A stretch of 64,000 nucleotides of DNA, taken from positions 248,001 through 312,000 of the forward strand of contig DYMK01000001.1 in assembly GCA_020721585.1 (NCBI GenBank), in the 5' to 3' direction. Position 1 is the first letter of the stretch. Every line of letters begins with the position of its first letter. The position numbers and the translations under genes were made by a program. Positions 49,103 through 59,988 of the stretch are shown here, in pieces. The notes below the pieces were generated by a model. The model had not been told where the DNA came from, ran no database searches, and saw only the letters and a list, made by a program, of their open reading frames with translations. This DNA comes from Sulfuricurvum sp. (GTDB lineage: Bacteria > Campylobacterota > Campylobacteria > Campylobacterales > Sulfurimonadaceae).

Positions 49103-49653
49103 TATGCCATTCCCCTTCGTGCTATTTCATCTTTGTAAAGTTTTTCGTATAAAATCTCATATTCGTCTGTCCCCGGAATCAATCGGCGTTTATAGCTTTT
49201 GATTTTGTCATACACCGCATTTTCAATGTCCCCTGTATCGGCGATACATTGCGTAATGGCATCGTAAATGATATTTTTAACCCGATTTTCACTTACGTCA
49301 TAACGGATCAAATCCTCTTCGTACAAAACATCCAAAATTTTGTGGGCAATGTCCGAATAACGCTCATCGTACGCCAAAATAACCCCAAATTCGGGGGCTA
49401 ATTTTCGTTTGATCATAAAAAAGAGTTGACGTTCATCGGCTAAATAGTAGTCAATTTGCTCTTCATTGGCATTAACAATCGCTTTGACTTTCTCTTCGAG
49501 TGCCATTTCCCGTTTAACACTCTCAGTCAAGATGGTTTCCGCTTCACGAGCAACGATATCCAAACCGCTGGTCATGGTCACTAATCCACTTTTGTTGAGT
49601 TCTACGGCAACACGGCTCGAAATATGGGGTAAATGGGAGAGTGAAACTTTCAT
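49102..49653 (-). CDS. DUF507-family protein
   Basis: A 183-residue soluble protein of family DUF507, widespread in Campylobacterota and Aquificae and of unknown function. Seen: N-terminal KVSLSHLPHISSRVAVELNK, the charged middle VKREMALEEKVKAIVNANEE, FMIKRKLAPEFGVIL, and the C-terminal DKIKSYKRRLIPGTDEYEIL. The protein appears fully helical with repeated DUF507 motifs. One-base overlap with carA suggests joint expression; a functional link to carbamoyl phosphate is not implied by anything in the sequence. Confidence 0.88.
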   Translation of the reverse strand: MKVSLSHLPHISSRVAVELNKSGLVTMTSGLDIVAREAETILTESVKREMALEEKVKAIVNANEEQIDYYLADERQLFFMIKRKLAPEFGVILAYDERYSDIAHKILDVLYEEDLIRYDVSENRVKNIIYDAITQCIADTGDIENAVYDKIKSYKRRLIPGTDEYEILYEKLYKDEIARRGMA

Positions 49654-49713
49654 GAATAGCCCTATGTGCTTTTTTGGTATTGTACTAAAGATGACCTCTA
49701 AGAAGGCTTAGAG

Positions 49714-51821
<2,108 letters not shown>

Positions 51822-51825
51822 ACGA

Positions 51826-52929
51826 CTAGAACCCAAAATAGACGGTGTTGAACACACGAGAAGCCGTTCCATCGTACGCACGTCGACCCATTGTCGCCAA
51901 TGCCAATTCTACGGCATTCACCGCCCAACACGCCTCATACGGAGCAATCAAACCCATATGGTTGATACGAAAAATGGCATCTTTGATATGATCTTGTCCA
52001 CCCGCAACATTCACATCGAACACTTTGAGGGTTGAGCGAATTTTTTTGGCCTCACTGTCCCCTACCGTCGTCATCGAATTCGCAGGATGAACAGGATAAA
52101 TACTTAACCCTATGGCGACCATCGCTTCACGGGTCGCCTTGGCACGCAATGCGGTATCGGCGTAGAGTTTATCCAAACCGCCTGAGCCTTTAATGCGGTT
52201 CAAAATCGATTCCAGTCCAATCGTAATCGTCGTTGCCGCCGTCCACGCGGTGGTATTTTTACGCTGATTTTTGATCTCGGTCGCAAGGTTAAAATAGTAC
52301 CCCTTCCCGCTGCCGATTTTGTTAATTGCCGCGTTAGAAAGCCCCATAATCGCCAATCCTGGAGGGAGCATTAATGCTTTTTGGCTCCCTGAAATCAAAC
52401 AGTCAATATTCGTTACGTCGATTTTTTCGACACCCACCGCAGTAATTCCATCGGCAATGACCATAATGGAGGGGTTATGGGCTTTAACCGCGCGGGCAAT
52501 GGCTTCGACACTGTGGCGCAACCCACCAGCACTTTCGCAAATTTGGATCGCAATGGCATCAATATCAGGGTTCGCATCCAGTGCGGCTTGGACTTCCTCT
52601 ACGGTTGCTGGGGTATCCCATTCGTGCTTGATCTCCACATTGGCAATCCCGTGAGCGACAGCAATTTTGCCAAAACGCTCCCCAAATTTTCCCGAATTGA
52701 TCGAGAGAAGCTTGGAATGGGCAAGATTAATCACGGCACCTTCCATAGCACCCGTACCTGAGGAGGCTAGCATTAACACCTCATCCATCCCCAAAAGTTC
52801 AAACAAGAGGGTGCGGGTTCGCTCAAAAATCGCTTCAAATTCAGGCGTACGGTGGTGAAGAGTCTCACCTGCCATCGCAACACGGACAGATTCGGGAACC
52901 GGAGTGGGTCCGGGGGTAAAGAGAAGCAT
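51826..52929 (-). CDS. Class V aminotransferase (alanine-glyoxylate/serine-pyruvate type)
   Basis: A 367-residue PLP enzyme. LLFTPGPTPVPESV is the canonical start of this group; HHRTPEFEAIFERTRTLL and LASSGTGAMEGAV follow, and the PLP Lys is in ISGSQKALMLPPGLA near residue 181. Relatives act as alanine-glyoxylate, serine-glyoxylate or phosphoserine-type aminotransferases; the natural substrate is not clear. It may supply serine or glycine, and is the first gene of a unit with hisZ and purA. An AAGGAAA sequence precedes the ATG. Confidence 0.88.
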   Translation of the reverse strand: MLLFTPGPTPVPESVRVAMAGETLHHRTPEFEAIFERTRTLLFELLGMDEVLMLASSGTGAMEGAVINLAHSKLLSINSGKFGERFGKIAVAHGIANVEIKHEWDTPATVEEVQAALDANPDIDAIAIQICESAGGLRHSVEAIARAVKAHNPSIMVIADGITAVGVEKIDVTNIDCLISGSQKALMLPPGLAIMGLSNAAINKIGSGKGYYFNLATEIKNQRKNTTAWTAATTITIGLESILNRIKGSGGLDKLYADTALRAKATREAMVAIGLSIYPVHPANSMTTVGDSEAKKIRSTLKVFDVNVAGGQDHIKDAIFRINHMGLIAPYEACWAVNAVELALATMGRRAYDGTASRVFNTVYFGF

Positions 52930-53017
52930 ATTTTTTCCTTGCTCGTTTTATGAGAATAACAGTATAAATACCAAAGGGGCAAATTATAGCCAACCCCAAG
53001 TTAGGAGAGGTTTAAGC

Positions 53018-53023
53018 TATAAT
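53018..53023 (+). promoter_or_regulatory. Probable -10 box for uppP
   Basis: TATAAT 26-31 bases before the uppP ATG, in the gap between divergent genes. Confidence 0.5.
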
Positions 53024-53048
53024 ACCACCCAAAAAAAGAGTCCCACCT

Positions 53049-53828
53049 ATGACCATCATTGATTCTCTCCTTTTAGGTGCCCTTGAGGGGGTGACCGAAT
53101 TTCTCCCCGTCTCCTCCACAGGACATCTAATCTTGGCTTCCCAACTTTTGGGATTACAGCAAACCGCTGCCCATAAAGCCTTTGAGGTCTCCATCCAATT
53201 GGGAAGTATTTTGGCGGTGTTATTTTTGTACGCGCAACGACTCCTCCAAGACAAACAATTGTGGTTTAAAATCGCCATCGCCTTTCTCCCCACGGGAGCA
53301 TTAGGGTTTTTGTTGTATAAACACATCAAAGCCCTTTTTGGGGTAGAGACCGTAAGCATTATGCTCATTGTTGGGGGGGTACTCTTTTTGGTTTTTGAGT
53401 ATTTTCACCGCAACCAACCCATCACGGAGGGGAAAGATCTCTCCCAGCTGAGCATGAAAGAGGCACTCGCCATCGGCTTTTTCCAAAGCCTTGCAATGGT
53501 TCCGGGAACCAGTCGCTCAGGGGCAACCCTTATTGGAGGGTTGTTTATGGGGCTAAGCCGTAAAAGTGCGGCAGAGTTTTCGTTTTTGTTAGCCATCCCC
53601 ACGATGTTTATCGCTACGGCATACGATTTGCTCAAACATCGTCATGAGATGATTGTGGATGATTGGTCAATGCTCATTGTGGCATTTATCACCGCCTTTA
53701 TTTTTGCGTTTGCGACCGTCAAAGCGTTTGTTGGGTTTGTCAGCCGTCACACTTTTGTCCCCTTCGCCATTTACCGTATTATTGTTGGGGTGATTTTCTT
53801 TTATGTGATTAGTGAAATTCCCGCATGA
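53049..53828 (+). CDS. uppP: Undecaprenyl-diphosphatase
   Basis: Integral membrane phosphatase that regenerates the lipid carrier for peptidoglycan and other envelope polymers; also known as BacA for bacitracin resistance. The signatures EGVTEFLPVSSTGHLILA near residue 15 and MVPGTSRSGATL near 150 form the active site. About seven to eight membrane helices are evident in 259 residues. GTGA-type overlap (4 bases) with the methyltransferase gene suggests coupled translation. Confidence 0.96.
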   Translation: MTIIDSLLLGALEGVTEFLPVSSTGHLILASQLLGLQQTAAHKAFEVSIQLGSILAVLFLYAQRLLQDKQLWFKIAIAFLPTGALGFLLYKHIKALFGVETVSIMLIVGGVLFLVFEYFHRNQPITEGKDLSQLSMKEALAIGFFQSLAMVPGTSRSGATLIGGLFMGLSRKSAAEFSFLLAIPTMFIATAYDLLKHRHEMIVDDWSMLIVAFITAFIFAFATVKAFVGFVSRHTFVPFAIYRIIVGVIFFYVISEIPA

Positions 53829-54772
53829 GGGTAGAGGAGTTAAAGCAACACCTCATCCTCCATGCGCAACAGACCACCCAAGAGTACACCCGATTGTTTC
53901 ACGGACGGGGTAATACCTATGGAGCATACCCTTTTCTTACGTTGGACAGCGTTGACACGGTCCTCTTTGCCGTACTCTTTGATCACGATGATGCAGAAGA
54001 TGCTCTCATAGCAATGCTCAACGATTTGTATACCCAAGAGAAAAAATGGGAAGCATTCATCCTCCAGCGTCGCTACCTCCCCTCTTCCCCCTCAACGCTT
54101 TTAGCAGGGAGTCTACCTCCCCAAACCTACGCCATCGAAAAGGGGCTAAAATACCATGTCGCGTTTCAAAACGCCCAAAATATCGGATTTTTTCCCGATA
54201 TGAAAATCGGTCGGGAGTTCGTCGCGTGCCATGCTCAAGGGAAAAACGTTCTCAACCTTTTTGCGTATACCTGCGCTTTTTCGGTGGTGGCACTCCATGC
54301 GGGGGCAACGTCGGTGGTCAATGTCGATATGAACAAAAATGTCCTCTCCCTTGGGCGTGAGAATCACCGTCTCAATGGCATAGAGACCACAAACGTCCAA
54401 TTTATGCCCTACAATATCCTCACCTCATGGAGCCGTATCCGTAAAGCAGGCCCCTACGATCTCATCATCATTGATCCTCCCAGTTTTCAAAAAGGGTCGT
54501 TTGCCGCCACACACGATTACGTCAAAATTATCCGCCGACTCCATGAATTGGCAGCGCAAGAGTGCATTGTCCTTTCCGCACTCAATGCTCCTGAATTGGG
54601 GAGTGACTTCATCAAAACCCTCTTTCAAGAGAACGTTCCTGAGTTTGGCTACGTTAAACGGCTCGAAAATTTAGCCTCTTTTCCCGACATTGAAGAGGAA
54701 CGGGGATTGAAGAATTTGGTGTTTATAAAGAAAAATCACTATCCGTCCTTACAACAACATCCCTTCGTTTAG
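53825..54772 (+). CDS. RlmI/RlmK-like class I SAM-dependent methyltransferase
   Basis: A 315-residue enzyme with an N-terminal RNA-binding-like part (LFHGRGNTYGAYPFLTLDSV) and a Rossmann methyltransferase domain: motif I NLFAYTCAFSVVALHAGA near residue 143, an acidic VDMNKNV, and the catalytic-type motif IIIDPPSFQKGSF. The D-P-P-S-F pattern and the YTCAFS motif are those of 23S rRNA cytosine C5 methyltransferases of the RlmI/RlmK group. The exact rRNA target is inferred only. Its ATG lies inside the uppP stop (4-base overlap). Confidence 0.82.
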   Translation: MRVEELKQHLILHAQQTTQEYTRLFHGRGNTYGAYPFLTLDSVDTVLFAVLFDHDDAEDALIAMLNDLYTQEKKWEAFILQRRYLPSSPSTLLAGSLPPQTYAIEKGLKYHVAFQNAQNIGFFPDMKIGREFVACHAQGKNVLNLFAYTCAFSVVALHAGATSVVNVDMNKNVLSLGRENHRLNGIETTNVQFMPYNILTSWSRIRKAGPYDLIIIDPPSFQKGSFAATHDYVKIIRRLHELAAQECIVLSALNAPELGSDFIKTLFQENVPEFGYVKRLENLASFPDIEEERGLKNLVFIKKNHYPSLQQHPFV

Positions 54773-54840
54773 TACGTACGACGCACAATAAAACTAGAAA
54801 AATTTACCTTATTGTATCCAAGCGTACTCTTTTAGATCAC

Positions 54841-55647
54841 CTATTTACTGATATTCAAAAACGGCATAGCTCCACCTGTGGTGGTCGGAAGGTGTCCATC
54901 CCATTTTTCGACCGCGAGTTTTTCGACCTCAATTTTACGCAGTTGCACCAATTGATCGGTCACGGCATTTCTTTGTAGAGATAATGCTTGGGCTTCAGCT
55001 TGCGCTCGGGCGACGGTTTGTTTGGCTTCTACTTCGATACGTTGATAGTCATATTCCGCTTTTTTCGAGTTTTGTTCGGCAATTTGTTTTTGTTCAATCG
55101 CTTCAGAATAACCTCGACTAAAGGCGAAATTAGTAATAGAGACATTATCAAGGACGAGATTGTAGGTGGCAAGTTTTTGTTTGGCGCGATCAAAAATTTG
55201 TGTGCGTACCAATTCCCGTTTGGTAATGAGTTCTTCGGCATTGTATTGCGCGGTGACCGATTTAAAAATCTCTTGCAACACCGGTGCAACAATTGAGATT
55301 TCATAATCGGTTTTCAGGGTTTGATAAATTTGGGCTACTTTATCGGGACGCACCATTACATTCACAGTCAGCGTCGTCACCACCGATTGCAAATCTTTGG
55401 ACGCTGCTTCCCCATGGACATCCATTTTTTGGACACGGGTACTCATTTTTATGATGTTCTCCACCATGGGTACTTTAAAATGCAATCCCGAATCGACCAC
55501 ATCCGTTACTTTGCCAAATTTTAAGACAATTGCCTTTTCTCCTGCATCAACGGTATAAAATAAACTTGAAAAGACCAATGCCGCCATAGAAAAAGCAAAC
55601 AATGCCCCTCCAATAGTTAAAACTTTACTGCTTGGTTTGATTTCCAT
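54841..55647 (-). CDS. Prohibitin-family (SPFH) membrane protein
   Basis: A 268-residue protein with one N-terminal membrane helix (VLTIGGALFAFSMAALVFSS), an SPFH/band 7 domain (VDAGEKAIVLKFGKVTDVVDSGLHFKVP, about 33-185, seen in pieces) and a long Glu/Ala/Gln-rich coiled coil (EQKQIAEQNSKKAEYDYQRIE). Prohibitin-like proteins form large rings that organise the membrane and regulate proteases such as FtsH. The ATG follows GGGG by 7 bases. It stands alone and converges with the methyltransferase gene. Confidence 0.9.
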   Translation of the reverse strand: MEIKPSSKVLTIGGALFAFSMAALVFSSLFYTVDAGEKAIVLKFGKVTDVVDSGLHFKVPMVENIIKMSTRVQKMDVHGEAASKDLQSVVTTLTVNVMVRPDKVAQIYQTLKTDYEISIVAPVLQEIFKSVTAQYNAEELITKRELVRTQIFDRAKQKLATYNLVLDNVSITNFAFSRGYSEAIEQKQIAEQNSKKAEYDYQRIEVEAKQTVARAQAEAQALSLQRNAVTDQLVQLRKIEVEKLAVEKWDGHLPTTTGGAMPFLNISK

Positions 55648-55743
55648 ACATATACCCCTTTTTAGATAGCATTAGATAACAGCATCCTACTGTAATAGTA
55701 GATAAAAAGTGTTAAATTTATCTTAAACCAATCAATATTATCG

Positions 55744-55749
55744 TATAAT
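55744..55749 (+). promoter_or_regulatory. Probable -10 box for thrS-infC
   Basis: TATAAT 35-40 bases before the thrS ATG, preceded by AT-rich DNA. Confidence 0.5.
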
Positions 55750-55783
55750 CCACGACATTTTTTTACAACAAGGCGTAAAGCTT

Positions 55784-57592
55784 ATGGATATTATTGCACG
55801 CAAACATAACGATCAAATCATTGATTTACAAACAGCAGATGCTCAAGGAATTGAGGGTGAAGCGATCGTTTATGACAATTCTCCTGATGCACTGGAGGTG
55901 ATTCGTCACTCCTGTGCCCACCTCATGGCTCAAGCAATTAAAGCCCTCTACACCGATGCGAAATTCTTTGTAGGTCCCACAGTCAAAGAGGGATTTTATT
56001 ACGATTTTAAAGTAAATGAAACCATTGGCGAAGAAGATCTCAAAACCATCGAAAAAAAGATGCTTGAGATTGCTAAGGGGAAAATAACCATTGAGCGTTA
56101 TGAGATTACCAAAGAAGAAGCGAGGGCTAAATTTAGTAACGATCACCTCAAACAAGCGGTCATGAATCGGATCCCAAGCGACACGGTCACGATCTATAAA
56201 CAAGGGGAATTTGAAGATTTATGCCGTGGGCCACACTTACCCAGTGTAGGTTTTTTACGCTATTTCAAACTGACCAAAATCTCCGGTGCGTATCTTGGCG
56301 GTGACAGTAAAAATGAGATGTTAACCCGTATTTACGGTATCGCATTTGCCGATAAAGAGTCGCTTAAAGCCTACCTTGAGATGATGGCAGAAGCCGAAAA
56401 GCGCGATCACCGTAAAATTGGTGCCGAAATGAAACTCTTTACGTTCCGCGAAGAGGTCGGTGCGGGATTCCCGATCTGGCTTCCTGCTGGGGCGCGCATG
56501 CGCTCACGTTTAGAGCAACTTCTTTTCAAGGCACACCGTAAGCGTGGCTATGAGCCGGTTCGAGGTCCTGAGATGCTCCGAAGTGATTTGTGGAAAGTAT
56601 CAGGTCACTACCAAAATTATGGCGAAAATATGTATTTCACCCACATTGATGAGCTGGAGTTTGGGGTAAAACCGATGAACTGCGTGGGGCATATCAAAGT
56701 ATACGAACACGATTTGCATTCGTACCGTGATCTTCCTCTCAAATATTTTGAGTACGGAGTAGTACATCGTCATGAGATGACGGGTGCATTGCATGGACTT
56801 TTTCGTGTGCGTGAATTTACCCAAGATGATGCCCATATCTTTTGTACCGCCGATCAAATCGAAGAGCAGATCATCGAAGTGGTCGATTTCGTCGATAAGA
56901 TCATGTCGACGTTTGCGTTTAACTACAAAATGATGATCTCCACCAAACCCGAAAAAGCGGTAGGGGATGATGCTGTTTGGGAGATTTCAACCAATGCACT
57001 CAAAACCGCGATGGATAAACATAACCTTGCTTATGAGATTGATGAGGGGGGTGGTGCATTTTATGGGCCAAAAATTGATATTAAGATCACCGATGCCATT
57101 GGACGCGAATGGCAATGCGGTACGATTCAACTCGATTTTAACCTTCCTGAACGATTTGAGCTAGAATATAATGGCGAAGAAAACACAAAAATTCAGCCCG
57201 TGATGATTCATCGAGCCATTTTAGGTTCTTTTGAGCGATTTGTGGGTATATTGACGGAGCATTACGCTGGGGAATTTCCGATGTTTATCGCTCCAACGCA
57301 AGTGGCAATTGTCCCAATTGCCCCTACGCACGAAGCGTACGCACGTGAGTTGGTGAGTAAATTGATCGATTTGGGTGCCGATTTTGAGATTTTCAACAAA
57401 AATGAGAGCCTTAATAAGCGGATTCGTACAGCGGAAAAAGGGAGAGTGCCAATGATCATCGTATTAGGTGATGAAGAGGTCAACCATAAAAGTATTGCGA
57501 TACGTGATCGCCGATCACGCGAACAGTACACGCTAAGTGAAGAGGATTTTCTCTCCTTGGTTAAACAAAAAATTAATGAGGTACATTTTTGA
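55784..57592 (+). CDS. thrS: Threonyl-tRNA synthetase
   Basis: Charges tRNA-Thr. The 602-residue form lacks a full N-terminal TGS domain, as in other Campylobacterota. The editing domain shows [10 protein letters not shown] and DLCRGPHLP; the catalytic domain shows zinc-binding [13 protein letters not shown], motif 2 [34 protein letters not shown], and motif 3 [19 protein letters not shown]. The C-terminal anticodon domain begins [10 protein letters not shown]. The stop overlaps the infC start (TTGA). Confidence 0.98.
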   Translation: MDIIARKHNDQIIDLQTADAQGIEGEAIVYDNSPDALEVIRHSCAHLMAQAIKALYTDAKFFVGPTVKEGFYYDFKVNETIGEEDLKTIEKKMLEIAKGKITIERYEITKEEARAKFSNDHLKQAVMNRIPSDTVTIYKQGEFEDLCRGPHLPSVGFLRYFKLTKISGAYLGGDSKNEMLTRIYGIAFADKESLKAYLEMMAEAEKRDHRKIGAEMKLFTFREEVGAGFPIWLPAGARMRSRLEQLLFKAHRKRGYEPVRGPEMLRSDLWKVSGHYQNYGENMYFTHIDELEFGVKPMNCVGHIKVYEHDLHSYRDLPLKYFEYGVVHRHEMTGALHGLFRVREFTQDDAHIFCTADQIEEQIIEVVDFVDKIMSTFAFNYKMMISTKPEKAVGDDAVWEISTNALKTAMDKHNLAYEIDEGGGAFYGPKIDIKITDAIGREWQCGTIQLDFNLPERFELEYNGEENTKIQPVMIHRAILGSFERFVGILTEHYAGEFPMFIAPTQVAIVPIAPTHEAYARELVSKLIDLGADFEIFNKNESLNKRIRTAEKGRVPMIIVLGDEEVNHKSIAIRDRRSREQYTLSEEDFLSLVKQKINEVHF

Positions 57593-58119
57593 GTAATAAA
57601 AAAGACCGAGTCCTGATGAACGATGATATCAGGGTCCCTGAGGTACGCTGTATTGTTGATGGCGGTGAAGCACTAGGTATTATCTCTATCAATGAGGCGA
57701 TGAATAAAGCAAACGAACTGGGATTGGATTTGGTTCTCATCTCCCCCGATGCAAAACCCCCTGTCGCCAAAATCATGGACTACGGTAAGTTTCATTACCA
57801 AGAAGAGAAAAAGAAAAAAGAGGCGCGTAAAAAACAAACCAAAGTCGAGGTCAAAGAGATCAAACTTTCGGTTAAAATCGCAGAAAATGATGTAAATTAT
57901 AAAGTAAAGCACGCGCGCGAATTCCTCGAAGAGGGCAAGCACGTCCATTTTCGCGTCTTCTTGCGCGGTCGTGAGATGGCACATCCCGAAGCTGCCGTAG
58001 CGGTCTTGCAACGGGTTTGGCCAATGGTCGAAGACATCGGAAGTATGTACAAAGCACCCCAAATGGAAGGACGTTATTGTAATATGATGATCCATCCCAA
58101 AAAAGACGATAAAAAATAA
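57589..58119 (+). CDS. infC: Translation initiation factor IF-3
   Basis: Binds the 30S subunit and rejects non-standard start codons. The N-domain has [22 protein letters not shown], the linker is Lys-rich ([20 protein letters not shown]) and the C-domain has [19 protein letters not shown]. The start is TTG at 57589, inside the thrS stop as TTGA, with GAGG 7 bases upstream. A rare start codon in infC fits the well-known autoregulation of IF-3, since IF-3 itself discriminates against such starts. A later ATG (codon 10) would clip the conserved N-terminus. Confidence 0.95.
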   Translation: MSNKKDRVLMNDDIRVPEVRCIVDGGEALGIISINEAMNKANELGLDLVLISPDAKPPVAKIMDYGKFHYQEEKKKKEARKKQTKVEVKEIKLSVKIAENDVNYKVKHAREFLEEGKHVHFRVFLRGREMAHPEAAVAVLQRVWPMVEDIGSMYKAPQMEGRYCNMMIHPKKDDKK

Positions 58120-58137
58120 AAGACTCTTCTCCTATTT

Positions 58138-58205
58138 AGATCCTGAATCACGTTCAGGATGACGCCATCTCGTAGATTCGTCATTCCGAACTCAATTCGG
58201 AATCT
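58138..58205. repeat. Two adjacent dispersed palindromes in the infC-rpmI gap
   Basis: AGATCCTGAATCACGTTCAG (then GATGAC) at 58138-58163 has a perfect ATCCTGAA/TTCAGGAT stem. A second unit, GTCATTCCGAAC..GTTCGGAAT-like (ATTCCGAA/TTCGGAAT), lies at 58180-58205. Both belong to the family seen at 34949, 36474 and 63024. Confidence 0.75.
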
Positions 58206-58248
58206 AACTTCTAACGACAACAAAATATCAGTAAAAGCTTTTTTATGG

Positions 58249-58254
58249 TATAAT
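58249..58254 (+). promoter_or_regulatory. Probable extended -10 box for rpmI-rplT
   Basis: TGGTATAAT 42 bases before the rpmI ATG, just after the repeat pair. It suggests that rpmI-rplT can be transcribed independently of thrS-infC. Confidence 0.55.
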
Positions 58255-58295
58255 CCGCCCCTCATTTAGAGAATTTTTGCGAAAGGATCAAGTCG

Positions 58296-58490
58296 ATGCC
58301 AAAAATGAAATCGGTTAAAGGGGCGGTAAAACGTTTCAAAATCAAGAAAAACGGCACTGTTAAACGTGGTACAGCATTCCGTAGTCACATTTTAACAAAA
58401 CAAGATGCTGGAACTCGTCGCGGACAAAACACCCCTAAAGTGGTTGCTGCTGTTGATGTTAAAAACATCAAAAAGATGATCGTAGGCTAA
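58296..58490 (+). CDS. rpmI: 50S ribosomal protein L35
   Basis: A 64-residue basic protein: [33 protein letters not shown] and the C-terminal [10 protein letters not shown] are standard for L35. GAAAGGATC lies before the ATG. It is placed between infC and rplT, the conserved order. Confidence 0.96.
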   Translation: MPKMKSVKGAVKRFKIKKNGTVKRGTAFRSHILTKQDAGTRRGQNTPKVVAAVDVKNIKKMIVG

Positions 58491-58589
58491 TACCCTATTA
58501 ACAAACCCTCCAACATACCGTTGGGCAAGTCCGCAAAGCGGCACCCCGTCATTTATATTTAAAGTGAACCGGGTCAAGAAAGGAAAAAA

Positions 58590-58943
58590 ATGCCAAGAGT
58601 AAAAACAGGTGTCGTAAGACGCAGACGTCATAAAAAAGTATTGAAACTCGCACGTGGTTTCTACAGTGCGCGCCACAAACATTTCCGTAAAGCAAAAGAG
58701 CAACTCGAACGCTCACTTGTCTACGCGTTTCGTGACCGTAAACAGAAAAAACGTGAGTTCCGTAAATTGTGGATTATCCGTATCAATGCGGCGTGTCGCC
58801 TAAACGGAATGAGCTATTCAGTCTTTATGAACGGTCTTAAGCGTGCCAACATCGAACTTGATCGCAAAATTCTTGCTGATTTTGCTATGAACGACGCAGC
58901 AGCTTTCACTGCCTTGACGGTTCAAGCCAAAGCAGCCCTCTAA
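58590..58943 (+). CDS. rplT: 50S ribosomal protein L20
   Basis: A 117-residue protein needed early in 50S assembly and known to repress its own operon in several bacteria. Seen: [58 protein letters not shown] and [33 protein letters not shown] precedes the ATG. The 99-base gap after rpmI contains a small CCGC-AAA-GCGG hairpin that could take part in L20 control, but no known leader motif was recognised. Confidence 0.97.
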   Translation: MPRVKTGVVRRRRHKKVLKLARGFYSARHKHFRKAKEQLERSLVYAFRDRKQKKREFRKLWIIRINAACRLNGMSYSVFMNGLKRANIELDRKILADFAMNDAAAFTALTVQAKAAL

Positions 58944-58954
58944 ATTACTTTCAT

Positions 58955-59020
58955 CATGCCGTACTCAATACGGCATCTCATTTCTTTAGAATCTGTAGAT
59001 TCCGTGCCCAGACACGGAAT
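58955..59020. repeat. Two palindromes downstream of rplT
   Basis: ATGCCGTA..TACGGCAT (58955-58975, 8-bp perfect stem) and ATTCCGTG..CACGGAAT (58999-59020, 8-bp perfect stem) sit one after the other in the gap between rplT and a convergent gene. They share the flanks ATCT.. and TCATx of the dispersed family but have different stems. They may also help terminate transcription. Confidence 0.65.
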
Positions 59021-59025
59021 GGTGA

Positions 59026-59280
59026 TCACTTCCCGATTTTATACCCTTTTTTCTCCAAACACGCTTTACATTCTATGGTTACTGGCGTAGCATTGGCGTG
59101 TGCTGCATCTTCAGGATTATAGTATCGACACGCACTAAAATCGGCTTTTACTTGCTCTTCGCTATGCCCCTCTGGACAAATCATCCCATTGATTCCCAAT
59201 GACACTCTCTTTTGGGCACATCCATTGATACTTAATGCCAAAAGTGACACTAAAGTCACAGTAAACGCTATTTTTTTCAT
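59026..59280 (-). CDS. Small Cys-rich probable lipoprotein
   Basis: An 84-residue protein with a lipoprotein-like signal (MKKIAFTVTLVSLLALSING then Cys), so that Cys21 may be acylated. The mature part has further cysteines in MICPEGHS, FSACRYY and ECKACLEKKGY, which could form disulfides or bind metal. I start at the ATG at 59280, 5 bases after AAGGAG; it overlaps the thyX stop by 4 bases (ATGA). No family is recognised. Confidence 0.75.
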   Translation of the reverse strand: MKKIAFTVTLVSLLALSINGCAQKRVSLGINGMICPEGHSEEQVKADFSACRYYNPEDAAHANATPVTIECKACLEKKGYKIGK

Positions 59281-59900
59281 ACACACTCCTTTTTTAATGA
59301 ATTTTCAAATAGATACGTATGTTCTGTGGGTAGTGTAGCATAAATTGCATTGGCCAAATTACGGATTTCCCACAAAGCCGCTTTATCACTGCGTAGAGCG
59401 ATAAAATTTTGGAGACTTCGGGCATTAATCGTCCATGTGAGTTCCGTTTTATAGCTTTCCGGGAGACAATATTTAGCACGGTCATTGCTGATCCCCGCAA
59501 CCAAGACCATACGAAGATTTTCAAGGGCGCGGATGCTCATCTCATCGACCATATCGACTTCGCTCATCACAAGATACGCTTTGGCACGTTCTTTGTCTCC
59601 GATACCAAAAGGGGCTTCATTTTTGAGTTCCTTAAGGGTGTAGCGGGTACTTTTGACCGAAAGACTGGCGATACGGTGACGGGCAAGCTCTTGGAGCAAC
59701 GCTCGACTCACCCCTTTAATATAAAAAGTGTAGACAAGATGCTCAAGCGTTGAAGCGTGTTTAAACTTATTCCCCACACGGTCAATGAGTTCACGGTCTT
59801 TTTCACCACCATTATCGCTTTTATCAAAACTTTGCCAACAGGTACGGATCGCATCGGAACAAATTACTAGGGGGGTATAATGGTGTAACGTTACAGTCAT
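59277..59900 (-). CDS. thyX: Flavin-dependent thymidylate synthase
   Basis: Makes dTMP from dUMP with FAD and NADPH, replacing ThyA. The ThyX signature RHRx7S is at residues 74-84 (ARHRIASLSVKSTRYTL). Other marks are LEHLVYTFYIKGVSRALLQ and WTINARSLQNFIALRSDKAA. Length 207. The presence of ThyX is usual in Campylobacterota. It is coupled to the small lipoprotein gene by a 4-base overlap. Confidence 0.95.
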   Translation of the reverse strand: MTVTLHHYTPLVICSDAIRTCWQSFDKSDNGGEKDRELIDRVGNKFKHASTLEHLVYTFYIKGVSRALLQELARHRIASLSVKSTRYTLKELKNEAPFGIGDKERAKAYLVMSEVDMVDEMSIRALENLRMVLVAGISNDRAKYCLPESYKTELTWTINARSLQNFIALRSDKAALWEIRNLANAIYATLPTEHTYLFENSLKKECV

Positions 59901-59988
59901 AAGGGTATCTTTTTAGGGGGATTTTTAGAAAAGAGTATAGCAAAGATGGGATTAAAACAGAATGGGCGTAAAGTGTGCAATGCACACT

